Made by a program: the position numbers and the translations under genes. Source: Betaproteobacteria bacterium SG8_41 (GTDB taxonomy: Bacteria > Pseudomonadota > Gammaproteobacteria > Burkholderiales > SG8-41). Taken from it: a stretch of 49,606 nucleotides of DNA. The notes beneath the pieces are model-generated. The model searched no databases and was not told the DNA's origin. It saw only the letters and a program-made list of their open reading frames with translations. Where the stretch lies: positions 1 to 49,606 of the forward strand of contig LJTT01000020.1 in the NCBI GenBank assembly GCA_001303585.1, read 5' to 3'. Shown one piece after another: positions 8,710 to 17,847 of this stretch. Numbering within the stretch: the first letter of the stretch is position 1; the number at the start of each line of letters is the position of its first letter.

Positions 8710-9423
8710 ATGCCCCCCCCAATCAAAGCGCTGACCTTTGACACTTTCGGGACCGTCGTTGATTGGCGCACGAGCATTAATGACGACTTCCGGGCCTTCG
8801 GCCGGCGCAAAAGGCTCGGAAATATCGACTGGCGGGCATTGATCGACGAATGGAAGACCTGCTATCGCCCCGCCATGGAGGCGGTAAACGACGGGCGCTG
8901 GCCGTGGACGACTATCGACCAGATCTACCGCCGTAAGCTGGACGAAATTCTGCCCCTTTACGGGCTTGGCGACCTGTGCGAAGACGATCGTGTCTTCCTC
9001 AATCGTGCGTGGCACCGGCTCAAGCCCTGGCCGGATGCCGTCGCCGGTCTCAAGCGCCTGAAGAAACGATACATCATCTCCCCGCTCTCAAACGGCGACG
9101 TTGTCTGCCTCGTCAACATGGCCAAGTTCGCCGGCCTGCCGTGGGACCTGATACTCTGCGCGGAGCTGTTCAAGCGCTACAAGCCGGCGCCCGAAGTCTA
9201 TCTCGGCGCGATTGCCTATCTCGGCCTGCGCCCGCAGGAAGTCATGATGGTCGCGGCGCACAACTACGACCTCAGGCACGCCCGCTCTCACGGCATGCGC
9301 ACGGCGTTCGTCGCGCGCCCGACCGAGTACGGCCCCGGGCAAAGAGACAACCTGCGCGCCGAAGAGGATTGGGATGTCATCGCCAATGACTTCGGCGAAC
9401 TCGCCGCCGCGCTCGGCGCGTAA
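8710..9423 (+). CDS. HAD superfamily hydrolase, 2-haloacid dehalogenase-like
   Basis: A 237-residue HAD hydrolase of the type II haloacid dehalogenase subgroup. The nucleophile is D11 in LTFDTFGT; motif II is S127-N128 (PLSNGD), motif III K158 (YKPAPEVY) and motif IV D187 (VAAHNYDLRHA). Members hydrolyse 2-haloacids, or phosphate esters in some cases. The helical cap lies at about 20-100. It is divergent from the TRAP operon with a 250-base gap. A role in handling the imported carboxylate is conceivable but not shown. The substrate is uncertain. Confidence 0.82.
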   Translation: MPPPIKALTFDTFGTVVDWRTSINDDFRAFGRRKRLGNIDWRALIDEWKTCYRPAMEAVNDGRWPWTTIDQIYRRKLDEILPLYGLGDLCEDDRVFLNRAWHRLKPWPDAVAGLKRLKKRYIISPLSNGDVVCLVNMAKFAGLPWDLILCAELFKRYKPAPEVYLGAIAYLGLRPQEVMMVAAHNYDLRHARSHGMRTAFVARPTEYGPGQRDNLRAEEDWDVIANDFGELAAALGA

Positions 9424-10018
9424 TAGGACAGTACGCCGTGGCCGCCGCCCGCACCCATCCACCGAAATCGACTCCGCGCGGCCCGTGAGTCTGCCTCGGC
9501 TCGCCTCGAAGTAACGCCGGAGGCGGAGCGATGACCCAGGTATCGCAGCCGCAAACTCTTCCCGTTTTGAACCCGACTAACATCGATAGGCACTATACTT
9601 TCTGCGTCAAACGAAGAAAAAACCGATGTCAACAAACGGCTTCAAGAAAAGAGGCGCGCACCATACAACGGTTGAAGCGGTTGATAACCCGTCCCATGAC
9701 AGCGCCATGACCTGACGGACCGCTTCTGGCCCGTCATTCATCAACCGTCACGCAGTATGCATTACGCATGACGCATGACGCATAAAGACTTCGCAGCGTG
9801 GAGCGCGAGATGCCCCGGGCGGATGGATCATTGGGGCCTGTCCAGGCGCGAGGATGCGAGGCTGCACGCGGCCGAGCGCAATTTCCGGTTTCGGCCGTTA
9901 TCGTAGTGACGGGCTGGTACCCGGGATGAAGAAGCAGTACAGCTGTCGCGATTCGAAGGGCGACCCTGGACAACGGGTCACCACGGCCCTATTGACGCCG
10001 TTCCGGCTCGCCTGTTCC
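9424..10018. other. 595-base region without a convincing gene
   Basis: Only chance-like ORFs are present on either strand. The recognisable structure is the 7-base array at 9752-9786 and, just left of it, a short inverted repeat TGACGG...CCGTCA. The region separates two gene ends: the HAD gene on plus and the DUF2339 gene on minus. It could hold a decayed gene, but none is recognised. Confidence 0.5.
9752..9786. repeat. 7-base tandem array, five units
   Basis: Five units of period 7 around GCATGAC (two perfect copies at 9766-9779). No clear opposite arm is visible; the nearest candidate is CATGAC at about 9697. Confidence 0.8.
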
Positions 10019-11644
10019 CTACGATTTGACGGCCAGCACACGCTGATAAAGAAGACCGCCCACATAGAACGTAATGCCCAGCACCACCAGGCTGATGATC
10101 CGTGCCAGCGGTGACGCCCCGCCGAGGTCGTAGAGCAGCACCTTGGCCGCCGCCGCGGCAAATACAAACAAAGAAGATTGACCCAGGAGCCGGTCACGTC
10201 CCCACAATGACAATCCCAAACAGGCCAGCGCGAGGACGCCCCACGCCGCGGACTCGACGATTCGTTCATCCAGCAGGTGCAGAGCAGCCGCCATCGCGCA
10301 GATGTGGGCGGCGTACAGGACCGGCGACGCAAGGCCTTTGAGCGATTCACGGTTCCGGATCAACCCGTAGCCAAGATAGAGCTGCAACGCGTAGACGATC
10401 GCGAGCCACTGACGCCCCGGAACCGATGCGAGATCGGCGTCTACGACGACGCGAAGATAATTGATCGCGAAAATCACGGCCACGCCCAGCCAGATCGGCC
10501 AGCCCACCTGAATCGCTGCGCCATGCCGCCAGCTGACCAGAGCGAGCACTGGCATGATTGCGAACGCCACCCATGGTGCCCAGGAGTCGGGCACGGACTC
10601 GACGTAGCCGGCGTGGAACAGGACCAGGGCAACGTACACCCACAACAGGAGTTCGCCCCCAGGCAGCGGGCGCTGCAGGAGCGCGCGGGCGGCGCCGTAA
10701 AGGCCGGCGACGACAAACGCCGTGGCCACCGCAATCCATGGCGCGAGCGCGGGCAGGTGCTTTTCCAGCAGGGCGTACTGCAGAAAGTAAAAGATCAGAA
10801 GCGCCGGCAAATGCATCCATGCTGATGGCGGATCGAGAGGCGATTCATTGCGGACAGAAAATATTGCCGTGGCGCCGCCAAAGATGGCGAACTGGACGCT
10901 CTGAAAGGCGAGCGCGGCGCCCCACGCATCCGGCGCCCGGCCTCGCCACATAAAATCAAAAATGATCAACGCCAGATAGAGCGCCAGCAGATAGATCAGG
11001 CGACGGCCGCGCCAGATGGAAAAAACGCTGAACACGACGCCCCAGGCCGAGAAGTAAATGACCAGGTCGGTGACCGAAGGCGCGCCTGAGATCAGCAGCG
11101 GCGCGGAATATGAGCCGGCCACCGCAAACACGGCATACAAGTCGCTGGCAAATGCCGCGCACAGCCAGAGCGACAGCAGGCACACGAGCAAGACGCCGAC
11201 CGCCGCGGGTGTAGCGCCGATAAATCCGTAAAAGAGATGCGCGCCGTAGATCGACAGAAAAAGAATCACCACGCCGCCCGCCGGCAACAGTCCCGCATAG
11301 TGGCGGTGCTTGTTGCGCAGGAAAAGCCCCGCAGCGATCATCACGAAGCCAAGGATCGCGGCAGATGCCACCTGCCGCATAGGCGTCAGCCAGCCGCTCT
11401 CGACCGCGAGGCGTATGAGGTACGCGGCCGCCAGGACCAGTGCCACGGCCCCGCCCCACCCAAGAATGCTGGTCACCAGAGACGGGCGGTCTCCCGGTTC
11501 CGGTTGGGCCGTCGGCACTTTGCCCGCATCCGGTCGGACGGCGCGCCATGCTGGCGCAGCCCCCGTCTTCGATAACAACGACTCGACCCGGCCAAGGCGC
11601 GCTTCGATGTCGGCCAAGCGTTTTTCCACCTCTGCTGAATCCAT
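10019..11644 (-). CDS. DUF2339 domain membrane protein
   Basis: A 541-residue protein with an N-terminal coiled coil (residues 2-26, VEKRLADIEARLGRVESLL), a Pro/Ala-rich linker and about 14 closely packed hydrophobic helices. The first of these, GWGGAVALVLAAAYLIRLAVESGW, matches the start of the DUF2339 domain. Function of the family is unknown; it is a predicted inner-membrane protein. A ribosome binding site (GGGAG) precedes the start. It lies between repeat-bearing gaps and shows no operon partner. Confidence 0.8.
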   Translation of the reverse strand: MDSAEVEKRLADIEARLGRVESLLSKTGAAPAWRAVRPDAGKVPTAQPEPGDRPSLVTSILGWGGAVALVLAAAYLIRLAVESGWLTPMRQVASAAILGFVMIAAGLFLRNKHRHYAGLLPAGGVVILFLSIYGAHLFYGFIGATPAAVGVLLVCLLSLWLCAAFASDLYAVFAVAGSYSAPLLISGAPSVTDLVIYFSAWGVVFSVFSIWRGRRLIYLLALYLALIIFDFMWRGRAPDAWGAALAFQSVQFAIFGGATAIFSVRNESPLDPPSAWMHLPALLIFYFLQYALLEKHLPALAPWIAVATAFVVAGLYGAARALLQRPLPGGELLLWVYVALVLFHAGYVESVPDSWAPWVAFAIMPVLALVSWRHGAAIQVGWPIWLGVAVIFAINYLRVVVDADLASVPGRQWLAIVYALQLYLGYGLIRNRESLKGLASPVLYAAHICAMAAALHLLDERIVESAAWGVLALACLGLSLWGRDRLLGQSSLFVFAAAAAKVLLYDLGGASPLARIISLVVLGITFYVGGLLYQRVLAVKS

Positions 11645-11723
11645 GCCTTCGCTCCCTGTGTGATCTGAACCCGATCCTTGACGGGACGGTGCCTAAGCGC
11701 CCTTCTAGATATAAAGCGTGATC

Positions 11724-11815
11724 GGTGATGGGTGGTTGGTGATGGGTGATGCGCGACGATCGACCACCGTCGGCTCAGTCCATTCGCCGTTCACTGCGCG
11801 CTGGTCACCGTTCCC
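11724..11815. repeat. 7-base arrays in two arms flanking a spacer
   Basis: The left arm, 11724-11751, is four units of GGTGATG with one variant. The right arm, 11781-11815, is five units of period 7 (for example CATTCGC, TGGTCAC). The arms are roughly inverted to each other. The queG stop codon (11805-11807, minus strand) falls inside the TGGTCAC unit. Confidence 0.8.
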
Positions 11816-12899
11816 GGTGCTGGGCCAGCGCCCACGCAACATGCTCGCGCACGAGCGCTGACGGGTGATCGGCACGGGCGCGGAGGGCTGCCACGACTGA
11901 CTGCGAGGCCGGCGCGTTGCCGAGCCCTACGGCAAGGTTGCGCAGCCAGCGCTCGTAGCCAATGCGCCGGATCGCGCTGCCGGCCAGTCGATCGCCAAAT
12001 TCCGTCTCGCTCCAGCCGAACAGCTCGACTAGGGTTGCGTCATCGAGGCCGTTCCTGACCGCGAAGTCCGGCTCCCCGCTCGGACCGGCAAACCGGCTCC
12101 ACGGACACACGAGCTGACAGTCGTCGCAGCCGTAAATGCGGTTTCCGATCATCGATCGCAGTTCTTCGGGTATCGCGCTCTTGTGCTCGATCGTAAGGTA
12201 CGAAATGCAGCGCCGCGCGTCGAGCTGGTAGGGCGCGACGATAGCCCTAGTTGGACAGATGTCCATGCATTTCCGGCAGGTCCCGCAGTGGTCCTCCTGA
12301 GACTTGTCCACGGGCAAAGCCAGGTCGGTGTAGATCTCGCCGAGAAAAAAATACGATCCTGCTGTGCGATTGAGCAGCAGCGTATGCTTGCCGCGCCAAC
12401 CGAGGCCCGCTTTTTGCGCGAGTTCCACTTCCATCACGGGCGCACTGTCGGTAAATGCCCGGTAGCGGAATCCGTCGACAGCGCTGCTGACACGATCGGC
12501 GAGACGTTGCAGGCGCTTGCGCAGCACGGTGTGATAGTCACGCCCGGTGGCATAGCGCGAGACGAAGGCCCGCCCACCGTCCCGCACCACCTCCCAGCTG
12601 TCACGGGCTTGCGCTGGCCAGTAGTTCATGCGCGCCGCGATAACTCTGACCGTCCCCGGCACGAGCGCCGCCGGCCGGGCGCGTTTTACCCCGTGCCGTG
12701 CCATATAATCCATCTCGCCGTGGAAACCCTGGCCAAGCCAGTCGAGCAGCCGCGCTTCGGCCTCGGAAAGGTCGGCATCCGCAATGCCGACGCCCTGGAA
12801 GCCGAGCTCGCTTCCCCAGCGCTTGATCTGGCGCGCCAGCTCGGCGAGATCGGCCGGCGATAAATATGCGACCGCACTCCTTTGCATAGCTCCGATCAT
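11805..12899 (-). CDS. queG: epoxyqueuosine reductase QueG
   Basis: This enzyme catalyses the last step of queuosine synthesis in tRNA, reducing epoxyqueuosine with cobalamin and two 4Fe-4S clusters. The DUF1730 region is at about 65-145, and the conserved DSAPVMEVELA block at 151 carries the catalytic aspartate. Cluster cysteines are visible at C205, C208, C211, C215 and again at C258, C261, C265. The 364 residues include a C-terminal helical repeat. Either the ATG at 12899 or the one at 12887 (better spaced to GGAG) may be the start. It is divergent from tsaE and overlaps its 5' end slightly. Confidence 0.95.
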   Translation of the reverse strand: MIGAMQRSAVAYLSPADLAELARQIKRWGSELGFQGVGIADADLSEAEARLLDWLGQGFHGEMDYMARHGVKRARPAALVPGTVRVIAARMNYWPAQARDSWEVVRDGGRAFVSRYATGRDYHTVLRKRLQRLADRVSSAVDGFRYRAFTDSAPVMEVELAQKAGLGWRGKHTLLLNRTAGSYFFLGEIYTDLALPVDKSQEDHCGTCRKCMDICPTRAIVAPYQLDARRCISYLTIEHKSAIPEELRSMIGNRIYGCDDCQLVCPWSRFAGPSGEPDFAVRNGLDDATLVELFGWSETEFGDRLAGSAIRRIGYERWLRNLAVGLGNAPASQSVVAALRARADHPSALVREHVAWALAQHRER

Positions 12900-13373
12900 A
12901 ATCGCGCACCCCGCGCCATTGCCCGCTTTTTGCCGGGCCCGGAAGACACGGCCGCCCTCGGCGCCGCACTGGCGCCCTGCCTCGAGCCGGGGCTGGTTAT
13001 CTACCTCTCCGGCGGGCTTGGCGCAGGCAAGACCACACTCGCGCGCGGCCTTCTTCGGGGCCTGGGCTACACCGGCAAGGTGAAAAGCCCCTCCTACGCA
13101 TTAGTTGAACTTTACAAATTTTCTAGGTTATACTTGTATCACTTTGATTTTTATCGTTTCAACAACCCAGCTGAGCTGGGGGAAGCTGGCTTCCGGGAGT
13201 ACTTCACTTCCGATGCCGTGTGCGTGGTGGAGTGGCCGGAGAAAGCAGCCGGCGCCCTGCCAGCGGCGGATATAAGAATCGATCTCAAGGTCAAGGGGTC
13301 AGGGAGACAGGCGGAGATTGACGCGGATACGGAGATTGGCCGGGTTTGCTTAGAGCGCTTGGAAACGCACTGA
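12882..13373 (+). CDS. tsaE: tRNA threonylcarbamoyladenosine synthesis ATPase TsaE
   Basis: TsaE is the ATPase partner of TsaB/TsaD in making the t6A modification of tRNA. The P-loop is at residues 44-52 (GGLGAGKTT), followed by SPSYALVELY, HFDFYRF and VVEWPEK, all family motifs. The listed start is a TTG overlapping queG. The true start could be the TTG at about 12930, just before LPGPED, since TsaE normally begins shortly before that point. Downstream, amiC starts inside the tsaE 3' end (28-base overlap), a conserved coupling. Confidence 0.93.
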   Translation: MHSSDHNRAPRAIARFLPGPEDTAALGAALAPCLEPGLVIYLSGGLGAGKTTLARGLLRGLGYTGKVKSPSYALVELYKFSRLYLYHFDFYRFNNPAELGEAGFREYFTSDAVCVVEWPEKAAGALPAADIRIDLKVKGSGRQAEIDADTEIGRVCLERLETH

Positions 13374-14653
13374 CGTTTCGCCTGTGGCAGGCGGCGCGGC
13401 CGCTCGCCCTGGTCCTTCTTGCGCTTCCCGCTGCAGCCGAAAACCTGGAGGTAGCAGCTGCGCGCATCTGGCCCTCCGAGGAATATACCCGTGTCACGCT
13501 CGAGTCCCCGTCGCCGCTGCAGTACCGCATCTTCGGCCTCAAGGATCCTGAGCGGCTGGTGCTCGATCTGGAAGAGGTCGAGGTGTCCGCGGCACTCCGC
13601 GATCTCATCGAGAAGGTAGGCGCGAACGATCCCCACGTGGCGGGTGTGCGCATCGGCCGCTTCAAGCCCGGCGTCGTTCGGCTTGTATTCGACCTCAAGA
13701 AAGAAATCAGGCCGCAGGCGTTCCGGCTGGCGCCGATTGGCGACTACGGCCACCGCCTGGTGCTCGATCTCTATCCGACGGAAGCGCACGATCCCTTGCT
13801 CGCATTCCTCGACAGCCTCGATGCGGAGCGCGCCGCGCTGGCCGGGACCAGCGGGGCAAGCGAGCCCGAGGAAGCAGCGCCGCGCGCGCGCGCATCGGAG
13901 CGCCCGGCCCGCACGTTCAAAAAGAAGCCGGCGCCGCGGTTCATCATCATCGCAATCGACCCGGGGCATGGCGGCGAGGACCCCGGGGCACTTGGCCGCA
14001 GCGGCACCTACGAGAAAGACGTGACCCTTGCCATCGCGCGCAAGCTCAAGCGTCGCATCGACCAGGAGCCGAATATGCGATCGGTTCTGGTGCGCGACGG
14101 CGACTATTTCATCCCGCTGCGAACGCGGGTCGAGAAGGCCAGGCGCGTGCGCGCGGATCTCTTCGTCTCGATCCATGCCGATGCCTTTGTTCGCCCCCAC
14201 GCGCGCGGCTCCTCCGTGTTCGCGCTCTCTGAACGGGGCGCCACGTCGGAGGCCGCGCGTTGGCTCGCCAAGACCGAAAACGATGCTGACTTGATCGGGG
14301 GCGTCAATCTCGATGTGCCGGATCCGTACCTGAAACAGACGCTGCTCGACCTGTCGCAAACCGCCAGCATCAACGACAGCCTCAAGCTCGGACGCGCGGT
14401 CCTCGACGAGCTTGGCAACGTCAACACCCTGCACAAGCCGCAGGTGGAGCAAGCCGGCTTCGCGGTGCTCAAGGCGCCCGACATCCCGTCGATCCTGATC
14501 GAGACGGCGTTCATCAGCAACCCGCAGGAAGAGCGCAAGCTGAGAAACCGGGCCTATCAGGAGAAATTCGCGGAGGCGATTTTTGGCGGGATCAAGCGCT
14601 ATCTGGCAAAGAACCCGCCGCTGGCCCGCGACAAGCTCGTTCTCAACCCGTGA
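13346..14653 (+). CDS. amiC: N-acetylmuramoyl-L-alanine amidase, AmiC type
   Basis: A periplasmic zinc amidase that cleaves septal peptidoglycan during cell separation. It has a signal peptide (about 1-32), an AMIN domain at about 33-130 that targets the division site, an Ala/Arg-rich linker at 165-195 and an Amidase_3 domain at 198-425. Zinc and catalytic residues are visible as H208 (DPGHGG), E223, H277 (SIHADAF) and E386 (ILIETAFIS). The start is a TTG within tsaE. No LysM or SPOR domain is present. The TGA stop at 14651 is the first base pair of the following repeat arm. Confidence 0.93.
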   Translation: MLRALGNALTFRLWQAARPLALVLLALPAAAENLEVAAARIWPSEEYTRVTLESPSPLQYRIFGLKDPERLVLDLEEVEVSAALRDLIEKVGANDPHVAGVRIGRFKPGVVRLVFDLKKEIRPQAFRLAPIGDYGHRLVLDLYPTEAHDPLLAFLDSLDAERAALAGTSGASEPEEAAPRARASERPARTFKKKPAPRFIIIAIDPGHGGEDPGALGRSGTYEKDVTLAIARKLKRRIDQEPNMRSVLVRDGDYFIPLRTRVEKARRVRADLFVSIHADAFVRPHARGSSVFALSERGATSEAARWLAKTENDADLIGGVNLDVPDPYLKQTLLDLSQTASINDSLKLGRAVLDELGNVNTLHKPQVEQAGFAVLKAPDIPSILIETAFISNPQEERKLRNRAYQEKFAEAIFGGIKRYLAKNPPLARDKLVLNP

Positions 14654-14755
14654 ACAATACTGGTGATGAGTCCTGGCGATAAGAGACGAATTGGCCTATC
14701 ACCCTTATCAATCACCATCGTTCATCACCGTTTCTCATCGCTTCGTTCACTGGTC
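14649..14755. repeat. inverted tandem-repeat pair between amiC and the nuclease gene
   Basis: The left arm (14649-14683) carries GGTGATGAG- and GGCGATAAG-type units. The right arm (about 14701-14755) shows four 10-base units such as ATCACCATCG. The arms are roughly complementary. The left arm begins on the amiC stop codon. Confidence 0.7.
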
Positions 14756-14821
14756 GATGAGTGACGGCAGGACAACCAACAACGTCGTTCCCGAGAGATC
14801 GGGGACTCGGGGGATATCGAA

Positions 14822-14855
14822 AGCCTCTGGATGCCCGCCTGCGCGGGTATGACGA
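14822..14855 (+). repeat. REP-like hairpin repeat (QAGIQ type)
   Basis: This matches the common proteobacterial intergenic repeat whose minus-strand translation reads VIPAQAGIQ. CCCGC (14834-14838) and GCGGG (14843-14847) form a tight hairpin with loop CTGC. The ATG at 14849, the probable nuclease start, lies directly behind the hairpin. Confidence 0.75.
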
Positions 14856-15376
14856 AGTTGATCTGCCCCCGATCTCTCCTCACCGCACTCTTACTCGCAT
14901 TTCTTCCCGTCGCCTTTCCTGCCAGGGCCGACGCGCCGGCCCGGGTCGTCGCCGTCCATGACGGTGATACGGTGACCGTGCTGTCCAATCAACGCCCACT
15001 GCGCATCCGGCTCACCGATATCGATGCGCCTGAGCTCGGGCAGCCGTTTGGCAAGCGCTCCAAAACGGCGCTTGCGGATCTCTGCTTCGGCAGAGCGGCG
15101 GCGCTGGAAATCCGGGGCCGCGACCGCTACGGCCGCACGCTCGCGCGCTTGAGCTGCGACGGGGTGGACGCCAATGCCGAGCAGGTGCGTCGCGGTTACG
15201 CGTGGGTCTTCACCCGCTACGCGCAGGCGAACTCTCCCCTTTATGCGTTGCAGCTCGATGCGCAGGCGGCCGGGCGCGGCCTCTGGACCGACCGGGCGCC
15301 CACCGCCCCGTGGGAATGGCGGCGCCGGCGCCGAACAGCGGCCCGCTCAGTCAGACTATCGGATTCATCGCGCTAA
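14849..15376 (+). CDS. secreted thermonuclease family (SNase-like) nuclease
   Basis: A staphylococcal-nuclease-like protein that probably hydrolyses DNA or RNA outside the cytoplasm. I start it at 14849 (MTKLICPRS), which gives a signal peptide ending ARA-DAP. The longer frame from 14831 would translate a REP-like repeat. The fold motifs are VVAVHDGDTVTV, RIRLTDIDAPELGQPFG (with catalytic Arg and Asp) and RDRYGRTLARLSCDG. An Arg-rich tail follows. The start codon sits immediately 3' of a strong hairpin that covers the place of a ribosome binding site. Confidence 0.87.
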   Translation: MTKLICPRSLLTALLLAFLPVAFPARADAPARVVAVHDGDTVTVLSNQRPLRIRLTDIDAPELGQPFGKRSKTALADLCFGRAAALEIRGRDRYGRTLARLSCDGVDANAEQVRRGYAWVFTRYAQANSPLYALQLDAQAAGRGLWTDRAPTAPWEWRRRRRTAARSVRLSDSSR

Positions 15377-15496
15377 GGCCGTGGCGCCGCGCCCGGATTG
15401 CCAACAGCCTGCCGTGCACTGGTTCTTTCGGCAGCAGCAAGATTCAAAGTGGCTTAACATGTGCCCTCTCCCCCGCCCCCCCACTACAACGACAGC

Positions 15497-16273
15497 ATGC
15501 TCCGCAGATCGAGAGTCCTCGCGCCAATCATTGCGCTCGTCGCGGGCTGCGCCCTGCTCGCCGAGCGCTCGCCTGATGATGCAGTAGCGCTGCCGTACGT
15601 CAAAAGTTTCGCCTCAAGTCGCCCCAATAGCGCCCAAGCACCGGGGTGGCAGGAATGGTCGTTCTCCCGCTTCAAGAAGCCGACGCGCTACGAGCTGGTA
15701 ACAGACTCGGGCGACCTTGTGATCAAAGCGACAGCTGACGGCTCCGCGTCAGGCCTGCGGCATTCGCTGAAACTCGACTCTGCGGCCTATCCCCTGCTCA
15801 CCTGGCGCTGGAAAGTCAATGACCTGATCGAATCAGCGGACAACACACTTGCGCGCGCGGAGGACTCCCCGGTCCGGCTGCTCGTGACTTTCGATGGCGA
15901 CATCGAGAAGCTGTCTCTGGCCGAGCGTCTGCTGTTCGACAACGTTTTCCTGCTCACGGGCCGGCGCATGCCCTATGCCACGCTGGCCTATATCTGGGAA
16001 AACCGCTTGCGCAAGGGCACGGTGGTTCCAAGCGCTCACACTTCTCGCATCAAGATGATTGTCGCCGAGAGCGGGCGCGAGAACGTGGGGCGGTGGCAGA
16101 CCGTTACGCGCAATGTCGTCGAGGACTTCAGGCTTGCTTTTGGCGAGGAGCCCGGCCGCATCACGTCGATCGGAATCATGACCGACACCGACAACACCGG
16201 CACGAAAACCGAGGCATTCTACGGTGACATCCGTTTCCTGCGCCCCCGCCCGCCGGCTAGCGGCCGGCGCTGA
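15497..16273 (+). CDS. DUF3047 lipoprotein
   Basis: I start it at the ATG at 15497 (MLRRSRVLAPIIALVAGC). This gives a lipoprotein signal with the lipobox VAGC, so the mature protein would be tethered by a lipidated cysteine. The remaining 240 residues match DUF3047: WQEWSFSRFKKPTRYELV, PLLTWRWKVNDLI and the C-terminal IGIMTDTDNTGTKTEAFYGD. The family has no assigned activity; the fold suggests carbohydrate or ligand binding (inference). It ends in the repeat at 16279. Confidence 0.82.
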   Translation: MLRRSRVLAPIIALVAGCALLAERSPDDAVALPYVKSFASSRPNSAQAPGWQEWSFSRFKKPTRYELVTDSGDLVIKATADGSASGLRHSLKLDSAAYPLLTWRWKVNDLIESADNTLARAEDSPVRLLVTFDGDIEKLSLAERLLFDNVFLLTGRRMPYATLAYIWENRLRKGTVVPSAHTSRIKMIVAESGRENVGRWQTVTRNVVEDFRLAFGEEPGRITSIGIMTDTDNTGTKTEAFYGDIRFLRPRPPASGRR

Positions 16274-16278
16274 ATCTG

Positions 16279-16388
16279 GTGATGAAAAATGGTGATGATT
16301 AATGCTGATGGAAGATGGCGATGTACCACCCGGTTTTCATCACGATTTCACGTCACCAGGACTCGTCACCATTAATCCATCGCCATTT
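16279..16388. repeat. 13-base tandem arrays as an inverted pair
   Basis: The left arm (about 16279-16325) has units near GTGATGAAAAATG with period 13. The right arm (about 16338-16388) has four units of the opposite sense, near TCGTCACCATTAA, also with period 13. The arms could pair in a long imperfect hairpin. The 13-base unit resembles the one at 23696-23804. Confidence 0.8.
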
Positions 16389-16414
16389 GACGAGCCGTCG
16401 TGCGACGGCTCGTC
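16389..16414 (-). terminator. strong hairpin after pntB
   Basis: GACGAGCCGTCG and its exact complement are separated by two bases, a 12-base perfect palindrome that starts 9 bases after the pntB stop. There is no T-run, so it is either a factor-aided terminator or an mRNA-stabilising end. Confidence 0.55.
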
Positions 16415-16422
16415 GTTGACGG

Positions 16423-17835
16423 TCAAGCCATCAGCGCAACCAGCACTTCTTCCAGCATCTTCTTTGCGTCGCCGAACAGCATCCGGTTGTTTTCCTTGTA
16501 GAAGAGCGGATTGTCGACACCCGCATAGCCCGACGCCATGCTGCGCTTCATGACGATCGAGGTTCTCGCTTTCCAGACCTCCAGCACCGGCATGCCGGCG
16601 ATCGGGCTGGTCGGGTCGTCCTGGGCGGCAGGATTAACGATATCGTTGGCACCGATGACCATGGCGACGTCGGTATCCGGGAAGTCCTCGTTCAACTCGT
16701 CCATTTCGAACACGATGTCGTAGGGCACTTTGGCCTCGGCCAGCAGCACGTTCATGTGGCCAGGCATGCGGCCGGCGACAGGGTGAATCCCGAAGCGCAC
16801 GTTGACGCCCTTCTCGCGCAGGTGCTGGGTGATCTCGTAGACGGTGTGCTGCGCCTGCGCGACAGCCATGCCATACCCCGGCACGATGATCACGTTCTTG
16901 GCTTCACGCAGCAGTTCCGCCGTCTCCGCTGCCAGGATGGGCGAGACCTCGCCCGCAGCCTGCGCTCCGCCAACAGCCTGCGCGCTGCCCTCGGTGCCGA
17001 AACCGCCCGCGATCACCGCGATGAAATGCCGGTTCATCGCACGACACATGATGTAGGAGAGGATCGCGCCGCTTGATCCCACCAGCGCGCCGGTAACGAT
17101 CAGCAAATCGTTCGAGAGCATGAAGCCGGTCGCTGCCGCTGCCCACCCGGAATAGCTGTTCAACATCGAGACGACCACTGGCATGTCAGCGCCGCCAATC
17201 GCCATCACCATATGCACGCCGAAGGCAAGGGCGATCACCGTCATGACGATGAGCGGCAGCATGCCCTCGCTCACGGAGTGCGTGTTGATGAATTGCGCGC
17301 CGAACCAGATGACGATCAGGAGGCCGGCCAGATTCAGCCAGTGGCGACCTGGAAGCAGCATGGGTTTGCCGCTGATCTTGGCCGAGAGCTTGCCGAACGC
17401 GATCACCGAGCCGGAAAACGTCACCGCGCCAATCAGGACACCGATGTAGATCTCGATCTCGTGGATCGTCTTTTCGGCGCCCTTGAAGGCGCCCGCGGCG
17501 GCAGGATCAATGTAGTTGGCAAAGCCGACCAGCACCGCCGCGAGGCCCACGAGACTGTGCATCAGCGCGACCAGCTCGGGCATCTGCGTCATCTTGACGA
17601 TGCGCGCGGCATAAAGACCGACTGTGGCGCCCACCAGCATGGCGCCGATGATCCACGGATAACCGCTTGCCGTGACGTTCGGTCCGGCGACCGTCGCCAG
17701 CACCGCGATGATCATGCCGATGATGCCGTAGGTGTTGCCGCGCCGGGACGTTTCGGGATGAGAGAGCCCGCCGAGGCTCAGGATAAACAGAATCGTCGCG
17801 CCGATGTAGGAGACGGTAACAAGCGTTGAGGACAT
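16423..17835 (-). CDS. pntB: NAD(P) transhydrogenase subunit beta PntB
   Basis: With PntA this forms the membrane proton-translocating transhydrogenase that makes NADPH from NADH using the proton gradient. The first 270 residues hold about nine helices. The soluble NADP domain follows, with [13 protein letters not shown] (dinucleotide loop), [19 protein letters not shown] and [15 protein letters not shown]. At 470 residues it is of normal length. It starts 12 bases after the pntA stop, with a good ribosome binding site (GGGAGA). Confidence 0.95.
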   Translation of the reverse strand: MSSTLVTVSYIGATILFILSLGGLSHPETSRRGNTYGIIGMIIAVLATVAGPNVTASGYPWIIGAMLVGATVGLYAARIVKMTQMPELVALMHSLVGLAAVLVGFANYIDPAAAGAFKGAEKTIHEIEIYIGVLIGAVTFSGSVIAFGKLSAKISGKPMLLPGRHWLNLAGLLIVIWFGAQFINTHSVSEGMLPLIVMTVIALAFGVHMVMAIGGADMPVVVSMLNSYSGWAAAATGFMLSNDLLIVTGALVGSSGAILSYIMCRAMNRHFIAVIAGGFGTEGSAQAVGGAQAAGEVSPILAAETAELLREAKNVIIVPGYGMAVAQAQHTVYEITQHLREKGVNVRFGIHPVAGRMPGHMNVLLAEAKVPYDIVFEMDELNEDFPDTDVAMVIGANDIVNPAAQDDPTSPIAGMPVLEVWKARTSIVMKRSMASGYAGVDNPLFYKENNRMLFGDAKKMLEEVLVALMA

Positions 17836-17847
17836 TGATCGTCTCCC

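Noticed and set aside
13151-14452. 433-codon minus-strand ORF across tsaE/amiC
   Set aside because: Antisense to genes with clear catalytic motifs; no recognisable domain.
14831-14848. Nuclease starting at 14831
   Set aside because: MPACAG is the translation of a REP-like repeat; the signal peptide begins properly at 14849.
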